Assembly: GCA_012521815.1 (NCBI GenBank)
Contig: JAAYLR010000076.1
Location: forward strand, 1-37,432
Direction: 5' to 3'
Length of the DNA stretch: 37,432 nucleotides
DNA from: Acidobacteriota bacterium
GTDB lineage: Bacteria > Acidobacteriota > Thermoanaerobaculia > Multivoradales > JAGPDF01
Part shown: positions 7,566 through 16,802 of the stretch, piece by piece
How the letters are laid out: every line of letters begins with the position of its first letter
Numbering within the stretch: the stretch's first letter is position 1
The notes under the pieces: model-generated
What the model saw: the letters and a program-made list of their open reading frames with translations, nothing else
The model's database searches: none
Told to the model about the DNA's origin: nothing
Program-made: the position numbers and the translations under genes

Positions 7566-8363
7566 ATGCGCACTCCCCGCCCCTTCTCCCTCCTCCTCGC
7601 CGGCCTGCTCCTCGCGGCCGTGACGGCCGCCCCGCTCGCCGCCTACACGATCTACCTGAAGGACGGCACGCAGATGGTCGCGAAAGAGAAGTACCGGATC
7701 GAAAACGGCCGCGCGATCATCACCCTGCCGAGCGGCACCCAGACCTTCCTCGACGCCTCGGAGATCGACGTCCCCCGCACCGAGCAGGCGAACCGCACCA
7801 ACCTCGGCACCGCGGTGCTCGTCGACGGAGGGCAAGCGACCGAGCTCTCCCGGGCCACGCCGCCGCCGCCCAAGCCGCAGCTCTCCGACCTCATCGCCGC
7901 CCGGCAGGCCGGGCAGCTGCGCGAGCTGCCCGAGCAGCGGCGCACCGCGCAGCCGGCCCGGGCCCCGGTCAGCGTCACCGCCGCCGGCTACAAGGACCTG
8001 CTGACCTTCCCCCGTACGCCGTACGGCGATCCGGCGATTCCGGTCGTCTTCTCGCCCCTCTTCCACAACACGGGTGCCGATGGGGTGCAGTTCTTCCAGG
8101 GGACGACGGCGAAGCGCCTTCTGGTGGAGGCGATCACCCCGTCGGAGGCCTCCGTCTTCCGCACCCTGCTGGCGGCGGCGAGCGGCCTGCACACGGTGCG
8201 TGAGAAGCATGGAGCCGGGGCTCTTGACGGGGTCGAGCTGGTGATGACCACCCCCCAGCGCAGCCGCGCCGGGCAGTTCCTCATCACCCCCGACGACGCC
8301 GCCGGCCTCCTCGGCCGCCAGCTCGACGTCAGCGACTACTACGTCCGCAACGTCCAGTTCTGA
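7566..8363 (+). CDS. Exported protein of unknown function
   Basis: I do not recognise a named family. The 265-residue product starts with a clear signal peptide (residues 1 to about 26, cleavage likely after PLAA). A short beta-rich module follows (YTIYLKDGTQMVAKEKYRI, then AIITLPSGTQTFLDASEIDV), resembling small secreted modules I associate with Acidobacteria and deltaproteobacteria, from memory only. A Pro/Arg-rich linker is at about residues 95-140. The C-terminal half is mixed alpha/beta with no catalytic motif that I can name. The start is fixed by GGAGG six bases upstream. It is monocistronic between divergent carA and the convergent metabolic operon, and probably periplasmic. Confidence 0.75.
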   Translation: MRTPRPFSLLLAGLLLAAVTAAPLAAYTIYLKDGTQMVAKEKYRIENGRAIITLPSGTQTFLDASEIDVPRTEQANRTNLGTAVLVDGGQATELSRATPPPPKPQLSDLIAARQAGQLRELPEQRRTAQPARAPVSVTAAGYKDLLTFPRTPYGDPAIPVVFSPLFHNTGADGVQFFQGTTAKRLLVEAITPSEASVFRTLLAAASGLHTVREKHGAGALDGVELVMTTPQRSRAGQFLITPDDAAGLLGRQLDVSDYYVRNVQF

Positions 8364-8389
8364 GCCGGGGCCCCCTCGGGCCGCGGGAA

Positions 8390-8406
8390 GGCGCCGCTCA
8401 GGCGCC
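8390..8406. terminator. Possible hairpin between convergent genes
   Basis: GGCGCC at 8390-8395 can pair with GGCGCC at 8401-8406 around a 5-base loop, at the junction of two converging genes. The short stem makes this a weak candidate. Confidence 0.25.
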
Positions 8407-8709
8407 GCGCAGCAGCTCGAGGGCGGGGCGGCCGACGCGGCGCTCGAGACGCTGGCAGTGGCTCTCGACGCTGCCGGCCGGCTCGTCGAGGAAGAGCCGC
8501 TCGACGCGGTGCATCGGCACGAAGGTGACCACCGGGCCGCTGCCCGGCGTCTCCCCCTTCGCGAGCTCGCCGATCCACTCCTCGAGGCTGTCGAGGTTGA
8601 GGGCGCGCAGCGTCACGCCCGCCGGGGCGAGCTCGAGCAGCTCCCCCCAGAGCTTCTCGGTGGGCTGCACGAGGTGGGCGAGGATCACCGCCCCGGGCGC
8701 GAGGCTCAC
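8398..8709 (-). CDS. Small protein of unknown function, last gene of the MeaB operon
   Basis: This is a 103-residue soluble protein without signal peptide or membrane helix. Visible features are VILAHLVQPTEKLWGELLEL, then GVTLRALNLDSLEEWI and a VTFVPMHRVERLFLDEPAG segment, suggesting a small alpha/beta (possibly SH3/Sm-like beta) fold; I cannot assign a family. Its GTG start overlaps the TGA of the epimerase (8706-8709), so it is translationally coupled to the methylmalonyl-CoA genes. That placement suggests a link to acyl-CoA metabolism or to MeaB/mutase, but this is only inference. Confidence 0.75.
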   Translation of the reverse strand: MSLAPGAVILAHLVQPTEKLWGELLELAPAGVTLRALNLDSLEEWIGELAKGETPGSGPVVTFVPMHRVERLFLDEPAGSVESHCQRLERRVGRPALELLRGA

Positions 8710-9113
8710 GAGGGGACCGGCGCCTCGGAGAGCTCGAGGAGCACGCCGCCGGTGCTCTTCGGGTGGACGAACTGGACCCAGCAGCCGCCGGCGCCGCGGG
8801 TCGGCGCCGGACGGAGCATCTGCACCCCGCCCTCGCGCAGCGTCGCGTCGGCGGCGCGCACGTCGTCGGCGGCGAGGCAGAGGTGATGGATCCCCGGGCC
8901 GCGCTTCTCGAGGAACTTGGCGATCGGCGACTCCGGCGTGGTCGGCTCGAGCAGCTCGATGAGGCTCTCCCCGCAGGGGATCATCGCCACCCGCACCCCC
9001 TCCTGAGGCACCTCCTCGATCTCCCGGATGGCGAGCCCCAGCAGCTCGTAGAAGCCGCGGGCCTCTTCGATCGAGCGCACCGCGATGCCGATGTGGTCGA
9101 TCTTCCCGATCAT
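8706..9113 (-). CDS. mce: Methylmalonyl-CoA epimerase
   Basis: This enzyme interconverts (2R)- and (2S)-methylmalonyl-CoA in propionate and odd-chain or branched-chain acyl-CoA metabolism. The 135 residues form the two-module vicinal-oxygen-chelate fold. Expected metal ligands are visible: His7 (DHIGIAV), the GIHHLCL His and Glu in the final VLLELSE. The family motif FVHPKSTGGVLLEL is present. The ATG at 9113 overlaps the meaB stop (ATGA) and has GGAGG upstream within meaB. The mutase itself is not in the window. Confidence 0.93.
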   Translation of the reverse strand: MIGKIDHIGIAVRSIEEARGFYELLGLAIREIEEVPQEGVRVAMIPCGESLIELLEPTTPESPIAKFLEKRGPGIHHLCLAADDVRAADATLREGGVQMLRPAPTRGAGGCWVQFVHPKSTGGVLLELSEAPVPS

Positions 9114-10099
9114 CTCTCCTCCCTCCGGCCGTCCTGCGGCCCGTTCCGTTCGTTGCGCACCACGTCGGCGAAGAGCCGGTTCGCGAGCGAGTACGGATCC
9201 TCGCCCGCCGCGAAGCCGGCGGCGACCGTCGCGTCGAGCCCCGCCTCGCTGCGGGCCGCCGCGAGCACCCGCTCCTTGAGGAGCGTCTCGACCCGCAGCC
9301 GCAGCTGACCGAGGCGCCGCTCGCGCAGCGCTCCCGAGCTCTCGAGGTAGTCGCGATGGCGCAGCACCGCCGCGAGCAGCTCGGCGATCCCCTCGCCGCG
9401 GCTCGCCACCGTGCGCAGGATCGGCGGGAGCCACGCCGGATGCTCGCCCGCGAGCGCCAGCATCATCTCCAGATCCCGCACCGCACGCTCCGCGCCGTCG
9501 CGATCGGCCTTGTTGATCACGAACAGGTCGGCGATCTCGAGGATCCCGGCCTTGATCGCCTGGATGTCGTCGCCGAGCCCCGGCACCGTGACCACGATCA
9601 CCGTGTCCACGGTCCGCACCACGTCGACCTCGTCCTGCCCCACCCCGACCGTCTCCACGAGGATCCAGTCGAAGCCCGCGGCGTCGAGCAGATCGACGCC
9701 GTCGCGGGTCGAGCGCGAGAGCCCGCCGAGGGCGCCGCGGGTCGCCAGCGAGCGGATGAAGACGCCGGGATCGGTGGCGAGCGCCTGCATCCGGATCCGG
9801 TCGCCGAGGAGCGCCCCCCCGGAGAACGGGCTCGAGGGATCGACGCAGAGCGCGCCGACCGTCTCGCCGCGCGCCCGGCAGGCCTGCGCGAGGCGATCCA
9901 CGAGCGTGCTCTTCCCGGCGCCCGGCGGGCCGGTGATCCCCACCACCCGGGCCCGCCCCGAGCGGCCGTGGAGCCGCTGCACGAGCTCGGCCGCCGGCTC
10001 CCCGCCGGCCTCCAGCACCGAGAGGCCGCGCGCCACCGCCCGCGGCTGGCGCGCGAGGATCCCCGGCAGCAGGGCGTCGAGATCCGGGCGGGTGCTCAT
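9110..10099 (-). CDS. meaB: MeaB/ArgK-type GTPase, methylmalonyl-CoA mutase chaperone
   Basis: This 329-residue G3E GTPase protects and reactivates adenosylcobalamin-dependent methylmalonyl-CoA mutase. Visible motifs are the Walker [16 protein letters not shown], the switch region [19 protein letters not shown], the ETVGVGQ motif, and the NKAD guanine-specificity motif. The ATG at 10099 overlaps the acyl-CoA dehydrogenase stop codon (ATGA). Gene order dehydrogenase-meaB-epimerase points to breakdown of branched-chain amino acids or odd-chain fatty acids through propionyl-CoA. Confidence 0.94.
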   Translation of the reverse strand: MSTRPDLDALLPGILARQPRAVARGLSVLEAGGEPAAELVQRLHGRSGRARVVGITGPPGAGKSTLVDRLAQACRARGETVGALCVDPSSPFSGGALLGDRIRMQALATDPGVFIRSLATRGALGGLSRSTRDGVDLLDAAGFDWILVETVGVGQDEVDVVRTVDTVIVVTVPGLGDDIQAIKAGILEIADLFVINKADRDGAERAVRDLEMMLALAGEHPAWLPPILRTVASRGEGIAELLAAVLRHRDYLESSGALRERRLGQLRLRVETLLKERVLAAARSEAGLDATVAAGFAAGEDPYSLANRLFADVVRNERNGPQDGRREER

Positions 10100-11247
10100 G
10101 CCGTCTCGGCCATCAGCTGGCGCGCGATGACGAGCCGCTGGATCTCGCTCGTCCCCTCGCCGATCGTGCAGATCTTCGCGTCGCGGAAGAACTTCTCGGC
10201 GCGGTAATCCTTGATCAGGCCGTAGCCGCCGTGGATCTGCACCCCGCGCTCCGCGCAGTAGACCGCGGTCTCGCCGGTGAGCAGCTTCGCCTCCGCGGCG
10301 AGCCGCGTGACCTTCCCCGTCCGGTCCATCTCCGCCGCGGCCGCGAAGGTGAGCGCCTCGGCGGCGGCGATCCGCGTCGCCATCTCGGCGAGCGTGAAGC
10401 GGACCGCCTGGAAGTCGGCGATCGGCCGTCCGAACTGCTCCCGCTCCCGGGCGTAGGCGAGCGCCGTCTCGTAGGCGCCGATCGCGGTGCCGAGCCCGAG
10501 CGCGGCGATCGAGATCCGCCCGCCGTCGAGGACCGCGAGCGCCTGCTTGAACCCCTCGCCGCGCCGTCCGAGGAGGTTCTCGTCGGGCAGGAAGCAGTCC
10601 TCGAAGATCACCTCGGCGGTGTCCGAGGCGCGGATCCCGAGCTTGTTCTCCTTCTTGCCGGTGCGCAGCCCCGGGGTGCCGCGGTCGACGGCGAACGCCG
10701 ACATGTGGCGCCCGCGCGGGGCGTCGGGGTCGGTGACCGCCATCACCACGACCACGTCGCCCACCGAGCCGTGGGTGCAGAAGACCTTCGAACCGTTGAG
10801 CCGCCAGCCGTCCGGCACCTTCTCGGCCCGGGTCCGGCCCGCGGCCGCGTCGGAGCCGGCGCCGGCCTCGGTGAGGCCCCAGGCGCCGATCTTCTCCCCC
10901 CGCGCGAGCGGCGTCACCCAGCGGCGCCGCTGCTCGGCGTTGCCGAACTTGAAGATGTGGTTGGTGCAGAGCGAGTTGTGGGCGGCGACCGAGATCCCCA
11001 CCGCGGGATCGACCTTCGAGAGCTCGGTGACGATCAGCACGTAGTCGACATAGCCGAGACCGGCGCCGCCGAGCTCCTCGGGGAAGATGACCCCCAGGAA
11101 GCCGAGCTCGCCGGCCTTGCGCATCACCTCGCGGGGAAAGCGCTGCGCCTCGTCGGTCTCCTCGACGATCGGGTCCACCTCGCGCCGGGCGAAGGCCCGG
11201 GCGGTCTCCTGCACGGCGAGCTGCTCGGATGTGAGGGTGAATTCCAA
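10096..11247 (-). CDS. Acyl-CoA dehydrogenase (short/branched-chain type)
   Basis: This 383-residue flavoenzyme oxidises acyl-CoA to enoyl-CoA and passes electrons to electron-transfer flavoprotein. It shows the FAD-binding [10 protein letters not shown] motif, the KVFCTHG and [15 protein letters not shown] regions, the [11 protein letters not shown] signature and the catalytic Glu in [10 protein letters not shown]. The start is a TTG at 11247, chosen because GGAGG lies at good spacing upstream and the resulting N-terminus ([13 protein letters not shown]) is normal for the family; translation from any later codon would cut the first helix. First gene of a four-gene overlapping operon. The exact substrate (butyryl, isobutyryl or methylbutyryl-CoA) cannot be read from the sequence. 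Confidence 0.93.
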   Translation of the reverse strand: MEFTLTSEQLAVQETARAFARREVDPIVEETDEAQRFPREVMRKAGELGFLGVIFPEELGGAGLGYVDYVLIVTELSKVDPAVGISVAAHNSLCTNHIFKFGNAEQRRRWVTPLARGEKIGAWGLTEAGAGSDAAAGRTRAEKVPDGWRLNGSKVFCTHGSVGDVVVVMAVTDPDAPRGRHMSAFAVDRGTPGLRTGKKENKLGIRASDTAEVIFEDCFLPDENLLGRRGEGFKQALAVLDGGRISIAALGLGTAIGAYETALAYAREREQFGRPIADFQAVRFTLAEMATRIAAAEALTFAAAAEMDRTGKVTRLAAEAKLLTGETAVYCAERGVQIHGGYGLIKDYRAEKFFRDAKICTIGEGTSEIQRLVIARQLMAETA

Positions 11248-11281
11248 GTTCGATTCCTCCGGTGCGGCGGCGAACCCTCGA

Positions 11282-11310
11282 ATCGTACCCGAGGGTCCGG
11301 AGGGCGGCAA
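11282..11310 (-). promoter_or_regulatory. Promoter for the acyl-CoA dehydrogenase/meaB operon
   Basis: On the minus strand TTGCCG (11310-11305) is separated by 17 bases from TACGAT (11287-11282). It predicts a leader of about 27-28 bases containing the GGAGG used by the TTG start at 11247. Confidence 0.5.
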
Positions 11311-11321
11311 ACGCGGGCGGC

Positions 11322-13610
11322 TCAGCCCTTCCCCGCTCCCGCCGGCCGGGCCGGAGGCCAGCGCTCGACGGTGATGCCGCGGTAGTAGTGGCGCAGGATC
11401 GTCCGGTAGTCGTGCCCCCGGCGCGCCATCCCGAACGAGCCGACCTGACAGAGCCCGACCCCGTGCCCCCAGCCGCGGCCGCTGAACTGCCAGCCCGCCG
11501 GGCGATCGTCGGGGGTGAGGCGGCGGGCGGTGAACCAGGTGTCGGGCAGGTCGAACGTCCAGCGCACCGCGAGCCCGTCGACCTCGACCGTCTCGCCGCC
11601 CGCGCCGTGCAGTCGCAGCTTCCCCACCCGGCCGGAGACACCCCGGTCGAGCAGCTCGAACCGCTCCAGCCGGAAGCCGGGGTAGCGGACGCGCACCAGC
11701 CGGGCGAGCTCCTCGTCGCTGCGGAAGCGCCGCCACGAGGCGCGGGAGCTCGTCCGGTCGTTGGCGGCGCCGTCCGGATCGACCTGGTGGCGCACCGCGA
11801 GCAGCTTTCCGCCCTCGAGGTAGAGCTGCATCCGGTCGCCGGGCAGGAGCGCGAGCGGTCCCGAGATCGTGCCGAGCCCGGCGTCGCGGAAGGTCGCCAG
11901 CCTGCCGGGGAGCGCGAACGTCCGATCCTCGCCCTCGAGCCGCAGCCGCAGGCTCCCGTCGCCCAGGCTGAGCAGCGTGCCGTCGAGCGCCTCGACGACG
12001 CGCAGGTAGAGCGCGAGCCGCAGGAGCAGCTCCTCCTGCTCGTCCGGTCCGAGGAGCCGCTCCCCGTCGGCGGCGAGCAGACCGCTCTTGACGAGATAGG
12101 CCGCGAGCGCGAGCTCGCCCGCCTCCCAGTCGGCGGGCGGGTTGGCGAGCAGGTAGGCCACGTCCTCGCGCGGCAGGAAGAGGCGGGCGTCGGCCGCGAG
12201 GTCGAAGAGCGAACCGAGGAAGCGGGTCACCTCGCGCCGCGCGAGCGAGCCGAGGCGGTCGGTGCCCACCGCGAGCCCGGCGCGGGTGGCGAGCGCCCGC
12301 AGGCGGGCCTCGAGCACCGCGGCACCCGACGCTCCCGGCGGCGGCGGGAGCAGCCGCGTCGTCAGCCCGCGGGGGAAGGTCACCCCGGAGGGGAGATCGC
12401 CGGCCAGCCGCGAGACGCCGCCCTCCATGCACGGCACGCCGCGCAGGTAGGCGGCGCGCTTGAGCGGGAAGACGACCTCGACGTTCTCCGTGTGGCCGCC
12501 GCAGGTCGAGCTGTAGAGGGCGTCGATCGGCCGCCCTTCGTAGAGCGCCACCTCGCCGGCGGTCGCCGCCACCGCGCGGTCGGAGAGCGGATGCTCGTCC
12601 TCCACCCCGCCGTAGACCTGACAGCGGGGCGTCGCGCAGATGTCGTACCCCTCGTCGCGGAACTCGCCGAGGTTGGCCACCGCGTATGTCCGCGCCGCCA
12701 CCGCCTGCGCCTTGAGCGCTTCGAGCTCGTCGAAGACCGCCGGCCCCATCTCGCGCGGCACCACGCCGCGCAGGTACTGCTCGACCGGCAGCTCGTTGAT
12801 GACGTTGAGCAGCCCGCGCTCGTTGAGGAAGATCTCGATCCGGCCCCGGTAGCGGCGCCCCTCGACGCGGATCGCCCCGTCGCCGGCGGCGTCGAAGGCG
12901 AGCGTGCGGCCCGGGACCGTCCAGCTCCGCCCGCGCTGCGTGACCCGCAGCGCCGGCTCGCGCAGCCCGCCCCCCTCGGCCACCACCCAGGCGCCGGTCA
13001 GCCCGCGCTGGGCGAGGCGGCGCCCCTCCCGCTCCGCCGCCTCGCGGGAGGCGTACCGCCCCACCCGGACCCGGTAGAGATCGATCCGGGGGTCGAAGCG
13101 GGCGTCGGCCGGCGCCTCGGCGATCGCGCCCGCCCGCTCGGCGAGCCCGCGGGCCTGCACCTCGTCCTTGAGCGCGCCGACCTGGAGCCGGAAGTACGCC
13201 GTCCCCACCGCCGCCGGCGCCGGCTCGACCCGCACCGGCGCCATCGCCGCGAGCGGCGTGCCGTCGCCGAGCACCGTGCTCACCTCGCCGTCGCAGCAGG
13301 GAACGGTGACCGTTGACAGGTCGGTGGCGAGGCCGACCCGGATCTTCAGTTCCCCGGCCGGCGGCAATGCAGGCTCTTGCGCGAACGGCTCGGCGACCAC
13401 GGCCGGCGGCGGCGCGGGGGCCGGCCCGGGGGCCGGCGGCGGCGGCGCGGGCGTCGCCACGGGGGTGGCGGCGGGCAGCGGCGCCGGCGGCTCGACGCGC
13501 GGAGCGCGCCCGAACCGCGCGCAGGCGAGCGCGAGCAGCAGCCCGGCCGCCAGCACGGCGAGCCGCCGCAGGCCGGAGTCAGATCCGGTGCTGCTGGAGC
13601 CTGATCTCAC
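11322..13610 (-). CDS. SpoIID/LytB-domain protein with N-terminal SPOR domain
   Basis: The 762-residue envelope protein begins with a hydrophobic export segment (about residues 15-32, ending LLALACARF; a weak lipobox) and a Pro/Ala-rich linker. Next come a SPOR domain (about 130-210; [18 protein letters not shown] ... [16 protein letters not shown]), which binds glycan strands stripped of peptides, and a long SpoIID domain (from about 240), which in SpoIID cleaves such strands. The GVVPREMG motif contains the expected catalytic Glu, and the family's C-terminal signature [19 protein letters not shown] is intact. A stretch of about 150 residues is inserted between the two conserved SpoIID parts. 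The GTG start at 13610 overlaps the upstream ATPase gene by 32 bases. The likely role is peptidoglycan remodelling, not sporulation. Confidence 0.88.
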   Translation of the reverse strand: MRSGSSSTGSDSGLRRLAVLAAGLLLALACARFGRAPRVEPPAPLPAATPVATPAPPPPAPGPAPAPPPAVVAEPFAQEPALPPAGELKIRVGLATDLSTVTVPCCDGEVSTVLGDGTPLAAMAPVRVEPAPAAVGTAYFRLQVGALKDEVQARGLAERAGAIAEAPADARFDPRIDLYRVRVGRYASREAAEREGRRLAQRGLTGAWVVAEGGGLREPALRVTQRGRSWTVPGRTLAFDAAGDGAIRVEGRRYRGRIEIFLNERGLLNVINELPVEQYLRGVVPREMGPAVFDELEALKAQAVAARTYAVANLGEFRDEGYDICATPRCQVYGGVEDEHPLSDRAVAATAGEVALYEGRPIDALYSSTCGGHTENVEVVFPLKRAAYLRGVPCMEGGVSRLAGDLPSGVTFPRGLTTRLLPPPPGASGAAVLEARLRALATRAGLAVGTDRLGSLARREVTRFLGSLFDLAADARLFLPREDVAYLLANPPADWEAGELALAAYLVKSGLLAADGERLLGPDEQEELLLRLALYLRVVEALDGTLLSLGDGSLRLRLEGEDRTFALPGRLATFRDAGLGTISGPLALLPGDRMQLYLEGGKLLAVRHQVDPDGAANDRTSSRASWRRFRSDEELARLVRVRYPGFRLERFELLDRGVSGRVGKLRLHGAGGETVEVDGLAVRWTFDLPDTWFTARRLTPDDRPAGWQFSGRGWGHGVGLCQVGSFGMARRGHDYRTILRHYYRGITVERWPPARPAGAGKG

Positions 13611-14355
13611 GGCGGTAGTCGTCGCAGTCGAGCACGACCGGCTGCGCCATCTCGCAGAGCCGCGAGACGAGCGCCGCCGGGATGCGCGTGGAGAGCGGCT
13701 CGCCCGCCCACCGCTCGCCGGCGCGCTCCTCGAGCCGGTAGTTGGTGGTGAAGAGCGTCGGCAGCCGCCGGGTGTAGCGGGAGTTCATCACCAGATAGAG
13801 GATGTCGGTGACCCACGCCGTCGGCTTCTGCGCGCCGAGCTCGTCGAGCACGAGCAGCTCGGCCTCGATGACCGGGTCGAGCACGTCGTGCTTCGACTCC
13901 GTCGAGCCCGGGTCGAAGGTCGACTGGATCTGGTGGAGGAGGCTCGAGAAATCCACGAACCGCCCCCGCACCCGGTAGCGGGTGACGATCTCGGAGAGGA
14001 TCGCCACGGCGAGGTGGGTCTTGCCCACCCCGGGCGGGCCGATGAAGAGGAGCCCGGTCTCCCGGAACCGGCCGTCGAGGCCGAGGAAGCCGTCCACGTA
14101 CCGCCGCGAGACGGCGAGCGCCTCCTGCAGCCGGGGATCGGAGCGCTGGGTGCCGGAGCTGACGGAGAAGTTCGCGAGGGAGCAGGCGGAGTAGCGCGCC
14201 GGGATGCCGGCGGCGGCGAGCAGGCGTGGCCCCCGTTCCTGCCGCCGGCAGGCGCATGGCCGCGCCACCCGGCGCCCGTCTTCCACGGTGGTGATCCAGC
14301 CCTCGCCACCACAGCGTTCGCACGTCGCCTGCGGGGGCACGGGGGCCTCGACCAT
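13579..14355 (-). CDS. DnaC/IstB-type AAA+ ATPase (helicase-loader-like)
   Basis: The 258-residue protein has an N-terminal zinc-binding element (CERCGGEGW ... CACRRQ) followed by a DnaC/IstB AAA+ core with Walker A GPPGVGKTHLA and Walker B LLVLDELG. Sensor I TTNY and an arginine-finger region STRIP follow. The zinc-finger plus AAA+ layout is that of chromosomal DnaC/DnaI-like helicase loaders; IstB transposition helpers look similar, but no istA-like transposase is adjacent. The ATG at 14355 lies only 7 bases after a -10-like TACGAT, suggesting a leaderless message. The gene overlaps the SpoIID gene. Confidence 0.85.
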   Translation of the reverse strand: MVEAPVPPQATCERCGGEGWITTVEDGRRVARPCACRRQERGPRLLAAAGIPARYSACSLANFSVSSGTQRSDPRLQEALAVSRRYVDGFLGLDGRFRETGLLFIGPPGVGKTHLAVAILSEIVTRYRVRGRFVDFSSLLHQIQSTFDPGSTESKHDVLDPVIEAELLVLDELGAQKPTAWVTDILYLVMNSRYTRRLPTLFTTNYRLEERAGERWAGEPLSTRIPAALVSRLCEMAQPVVLDCDDYRREIRLQQHRI

Positions 14356-14362
14356 GCCCGGG

Positions 14363-14371
14363 ATCGTAGCA
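14363..14371 (-). promoter_or_regulatory. Extended -10 with start codon 7 bases downstream (leaderless candidate)
   Basis: On the minus strand an extended -10 (TGC then TACGAT, hexamer 14368-14363) ends exactly 7 bases before the ATG at 14355. CTGACG 16 bases upstream is a possible -35. At normal promoter geometry, transcription would begin at or next to the ATG. Confidence 0.5.
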
Positions 14372-14407
14372 CGCGCCCCCGCGCCGTCAGGGCCGGGAGC
14401 GCGGGCC

Positions 14408-14800
14408 TCAGAGCTTCATCAGCGCCCCGCGCACCACCGGCACGAGGGCGTGGGAACGGGCGACGCCCCGCCCCTCCGCGAGCAGCTCCTCCCGCATGTT
14501 CTGCAGCAGCCGGTCGAGCTCGTCCTGCGCCTGCGCGAGCTGTTCGCGCAGGCGCAGGATCACCTCGACGCCGGCGAGGTTCACCCCGAGATCGCGGGTG
14601 AGGGTGAGGATCGCCTCCAGGCGGGCGAGCGCCGCCTCGTCGTAGAGGCGGGTGTTGCCCGCGCTGCGGGCGGGGGTGAGCAGGCCCTCGCGCTCGTAGA
14701 GCCGGAGCGTCTGCGGGTGGATCCCGTACCGCTCGGCCACGGCGCTGATGAGCACGTAGCGGGCCTGCCCGCGCTCCCCCTTCCGCGTCCGCGTACTCAT
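14408..14800 (-). CDS. hspR: HspR-type MerR-family heat-shock repressor
   Basis: This is a 130-residue DNA-binding protein. The N-terminal winged helix reads YGIHPQTLRLYEREGLLTP then SAGNTRLYDEAALARLE, the HspR signature; a coiled coil follows (about residues 70-105). HspR represses dnaK operons, with DnaK acting as co-repressor in Streptomyces and Mycobacterium. The ATG lies 10 bases after the dnaK stop, consistent with a dnaK-hspR autoregulatory unit. No grpE or dnaJ is adjacent, unlike the actinobacterial operon. I looked for a HAIR operator (inverted CTTGAGT halves) upstream of dnaK and found no clear match. Confidence 0.87.
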   Translation of the reverse strand: MSTRTRKGERGQARYVLISAVAERYGIHPQTLRLYEREGLLTPARSAGNTRLYDEAALARLEAILTLTRDLGVNLAGVEVILRLREQLAQAQDELDRLLQNMREELLAEGRGVARSHALVPVVRGALMKL

Positions 14801-14810
14801 GAGGTCGGCC

Positions 14811-16721
14811 TCAGTTGTCCTTGCTGTCGACGTCCACGAACTCGGCGTCGATCACCTCGTCCGAACCTCCGGCCGGGCTCTCCGGAGCCGCCCCCGGAGC
14901 CGCCCCCGGCGCCGCGCCCTGGCTCGCGCTCTGGCGATAGATCACCTCGGCGAGCTTGTGCGACGCCTTCGTCAGCTGCTCGGAAGCGGCGTTGATCGCC
15001 GCGACGTCGTCGCCCTCGAGCGCCTTCTTCGCCGCCTCGAGCGCCTCGTCGAGCTCCGCGCGCTCGGCCGGGCCGAGCTTCTCGCGGTGTTCGCCGAGCC
15101 CCTTCTCGGTCGAGTAGACGAGGGTGCTCAGCCCGTTGCGCGCCTCGGCCGCCTGCCGCCGCTGCTTGTCCTCGCTCGCGTGCGCCTCGGCATCCTGGAC
15201 CATCCGCTTGATCTCGTCCTCCCCGAGACCGGAGGAGGCGGTGATCGTGATCCGCTGCTCCTTGCCGGTGCCGAGGTCCTTCGCCGAGACGTTCACGATC
15301 CCGTTCGCGTCGATGTCGAAGGTGACCTCGATCTGCGGGATCCCGCGCGGCGCGGGCGGAATGCCGACGAGGTGGAAGCGGCCGAGGGTGCGGTTGCCCG
15401 CCGCCATCTCCCGCTCCCCCTGCAGCACGTGGACCTCGACCGAGGTCTGGCTGTCGGAGGCGGTCGAGAAGACCTCGCTCTTCTTCGTCGGGATCGTCGT
15501 GTTCCGCTCGATCAGGCGGGTGAAGACGCCGCCGAGCGTCTCGATGCCGAGCGAGAGCGGGGTGACGTCGAGCAGCAGGAGGTCCTTCACCTCGCCGCGC
15601 AGCACGCCGCCCTGGAGCGCCGCCCCGAGGGCGACGACCTCGTCCGGGTTGACGCCCTTGTGGGGCTCGCGGCCGAAGAGCTCGCGCACCAGCTTCTGCA
15701 CCGCCGGCATCCGGGTCTGGCCGCCCACGAGGACGACCTCGTCGATCTCGCGCGCCTCGAGCCCGGCGTCGCGGAGCGCCTGCCGGCAGGGGCCGACCGA
15801 GCGCTGGATCAGCTCGTCGACGAGCTGCTCGAGCTTCGCCCGCGTGAGGCGGAGGTTGAGGTGCTTCGGCCCCGCCGCGTCGGCGGTGATGAACGGCAGG
15901 TTGATCTCGCTCTCCATCGCCGTCGAGAGCTCGATCTTCGCCTTCTCGGCCGCCTCCTTGAGGCGCTGCATCGCCATCGCGTCCTGCGCGAGGTCGATCC
16001 CCTGATCCTTCTTGAACTCGGCGAGCAGCCAGTCGATGACCTTCTGGTCGAGGTTGTCGCCGCCGAGATGGGTGTCGCCGTTGGTCGACTTCACCTCGAC
16101 CACCCCCTCGCCCACCTCGAGGATCGAGATGTCGAAGGTGCCGCCGCCGAAGTCGTAGACCGCGATCTTCTGATCCTTCTTCTTGTCGAGGCCGTAGGCG
16201 AGCGCGGCCGCGGTCGGCTCGTTGACGAGCCGCTTGACCTCGAGCCCGGCGATCCGGCCGGCGTCCTTCGTCGCCTGCCGCTGGGCGTCGTTGAAATAGG
16301 CGGGCACGGTGATCACCGCCTCGGTGACCTTCTCGCCCAGGTAATCCTCGGCCGCCGCCTTGAGCTTCTGCAGCACCATCGCCGAGATCTCCGGCGGCGA
16401 GTACGGCTTGCCGTCGATCATCACCCGCACGTCGTCGCCCGCAGCCTCGACCTTGTACGGGACCATCCGCATCTCCTCGGAGATCTCCGAGAAGCGCCGG
16501 CCCATCAGGCGCTTGATCGAATAGACGGTGTTGACCGGGTTGGTGATCGCCTGGCGCTTGGCCACCTGGCCGACCAGCCGCTCCCCGGACTTCGTGAAGG
16601 CGACGACCGAGGGGGTGGTCCGGCTCCCCTCGGAGTTGGCGACGACCTTCGCCTCGCCACCCTCCATGACGGCCACGACGCTGTTGGTCGTGCCCAGGTC
16701 GATTCCGATGATCTTGCTCAC
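14811..16721 (-). CDS. dnaK: Chaperone DnaK (Hsp70)
   Basis: This is a full-length Hsp70 of 636 residues. The ATPase domain starts [19 protein letters not shown] and includes [28 protein letters not shown] and [13 protein letters not shown]. The substrate-binding domain follows from [14 protein letters not shown], and the lid ends in an [11 protein letters not shown]-type tract and [12 protein letters not shown]. The GTG at 16721 has GAGGAGG at good spacing. It is the first gene of dnaK-hspR. Upstream lies a perfect TATAAT and a leader able to fold over the ribosome binding site. Confidence 0.98.
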   Translation of the reverse strand: MSKIIGIDLGTTNSVVAVMEGGEAKVVANSEGSRTTPSVVAFTKSGERLVGQVAKRQAITNPVNTVYSIKRLMGRRFSEISEEMRMVPYKVEAAGDDVRVMIDGKPYSPPEISAMVLQKLKAAAEDYLGEKVTEAVITVPAYFNDAQRQATKDAGRIAGLEVKRLVNEPTAAALAYGLDKKKDQKIAVYDFGGGTFDISILEVGEGVVEVKSTNGDTHLGGDNLDQKVIDWLLAEFKKDQGIDLAQDAMAMQRLKEAAEKAKIELSTAMESEINLPFITADAAGPKHLNLRLTRAKLEQLVDELIQRSVGPCRQALRDAGLEAREIDEVVLVGGQTRMPAVQKLVRELFGREPHKGVNPDEVVALGAALQGGVLRGEVKDLLLLDVTPLSLGIETLGGVFTRLIERNTTIPTKKSEVFSTASDSQTSVEVHVLQGEREMAAGNRTLGRFHLVGIPPAPRGIPQIEVTFDIDANGIVNVSAKDLGTGKEQRITITASSGLGEDEIKRMVQDAEAHASEDKQRRQAAEARNGLSTLVYSTEKGLGEHREKLGPAERAELDEALEAAKKALEGDDVAAINAASEQLTKASHKLAEVIYRQSASQGAAPGAAPGAAPESPAGGSDEVIDAEFVDVDSKDN

Positions 16722-16724
16722 GGG

Positions 16725-16757
16725 TTCCTCCTCGTCTGCCCCGAGTCTCTCGAGGAA
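16725..16757 (-). promoter_or_regulatory. Possible RNA-thermometer-like hairpin covering the dnaK ribosome binding site
   Basis: In the dnaK leader the ribosome-binding stretch (complement of 16725-16734) can pair upstream in two pieces: 16725-16730 with 16752-16757 (6 bp) and 16731-16734 with 16742-16745 (4 bp), separated by a small bulge. The whole GAGGAGG would be paired. The pairing is seen in the sequence; temperature response is inferred from the gene's role. Confidence 0.4.
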
Positions 16758-16802
16758 ATCTCAGTGCGCCGCCATCAATTCCGGCGCTCAGTATTCTTGA
16801 CA

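Noticed and set aside
11248-12432. Extension of the acyl-CoA dehydrogenase frame into the SpoIID gene
   Set aside because: The added sequence is non-homologous and overlaps a clear SpoIID gene; the TTG at 11247 has a proper ribosome binding site.
13381-13530. Ala/Pro-coding simple repeat as a functional DNA repeat
   Set aside because: It encodes a flexible linker in the SPOR-SpoIID protein; similar Ala/Pro linkers occur at 20210-20340 and 31280-31350 and need no DNA-level explanation.
13579-14355. DnaC-like gene as IstB of an IS21 element
   Set aside because: No transposase gene or terminal repeats flank it, and it has an N-terminal zinc finger and is cotranscribed with a cell-wall gene.
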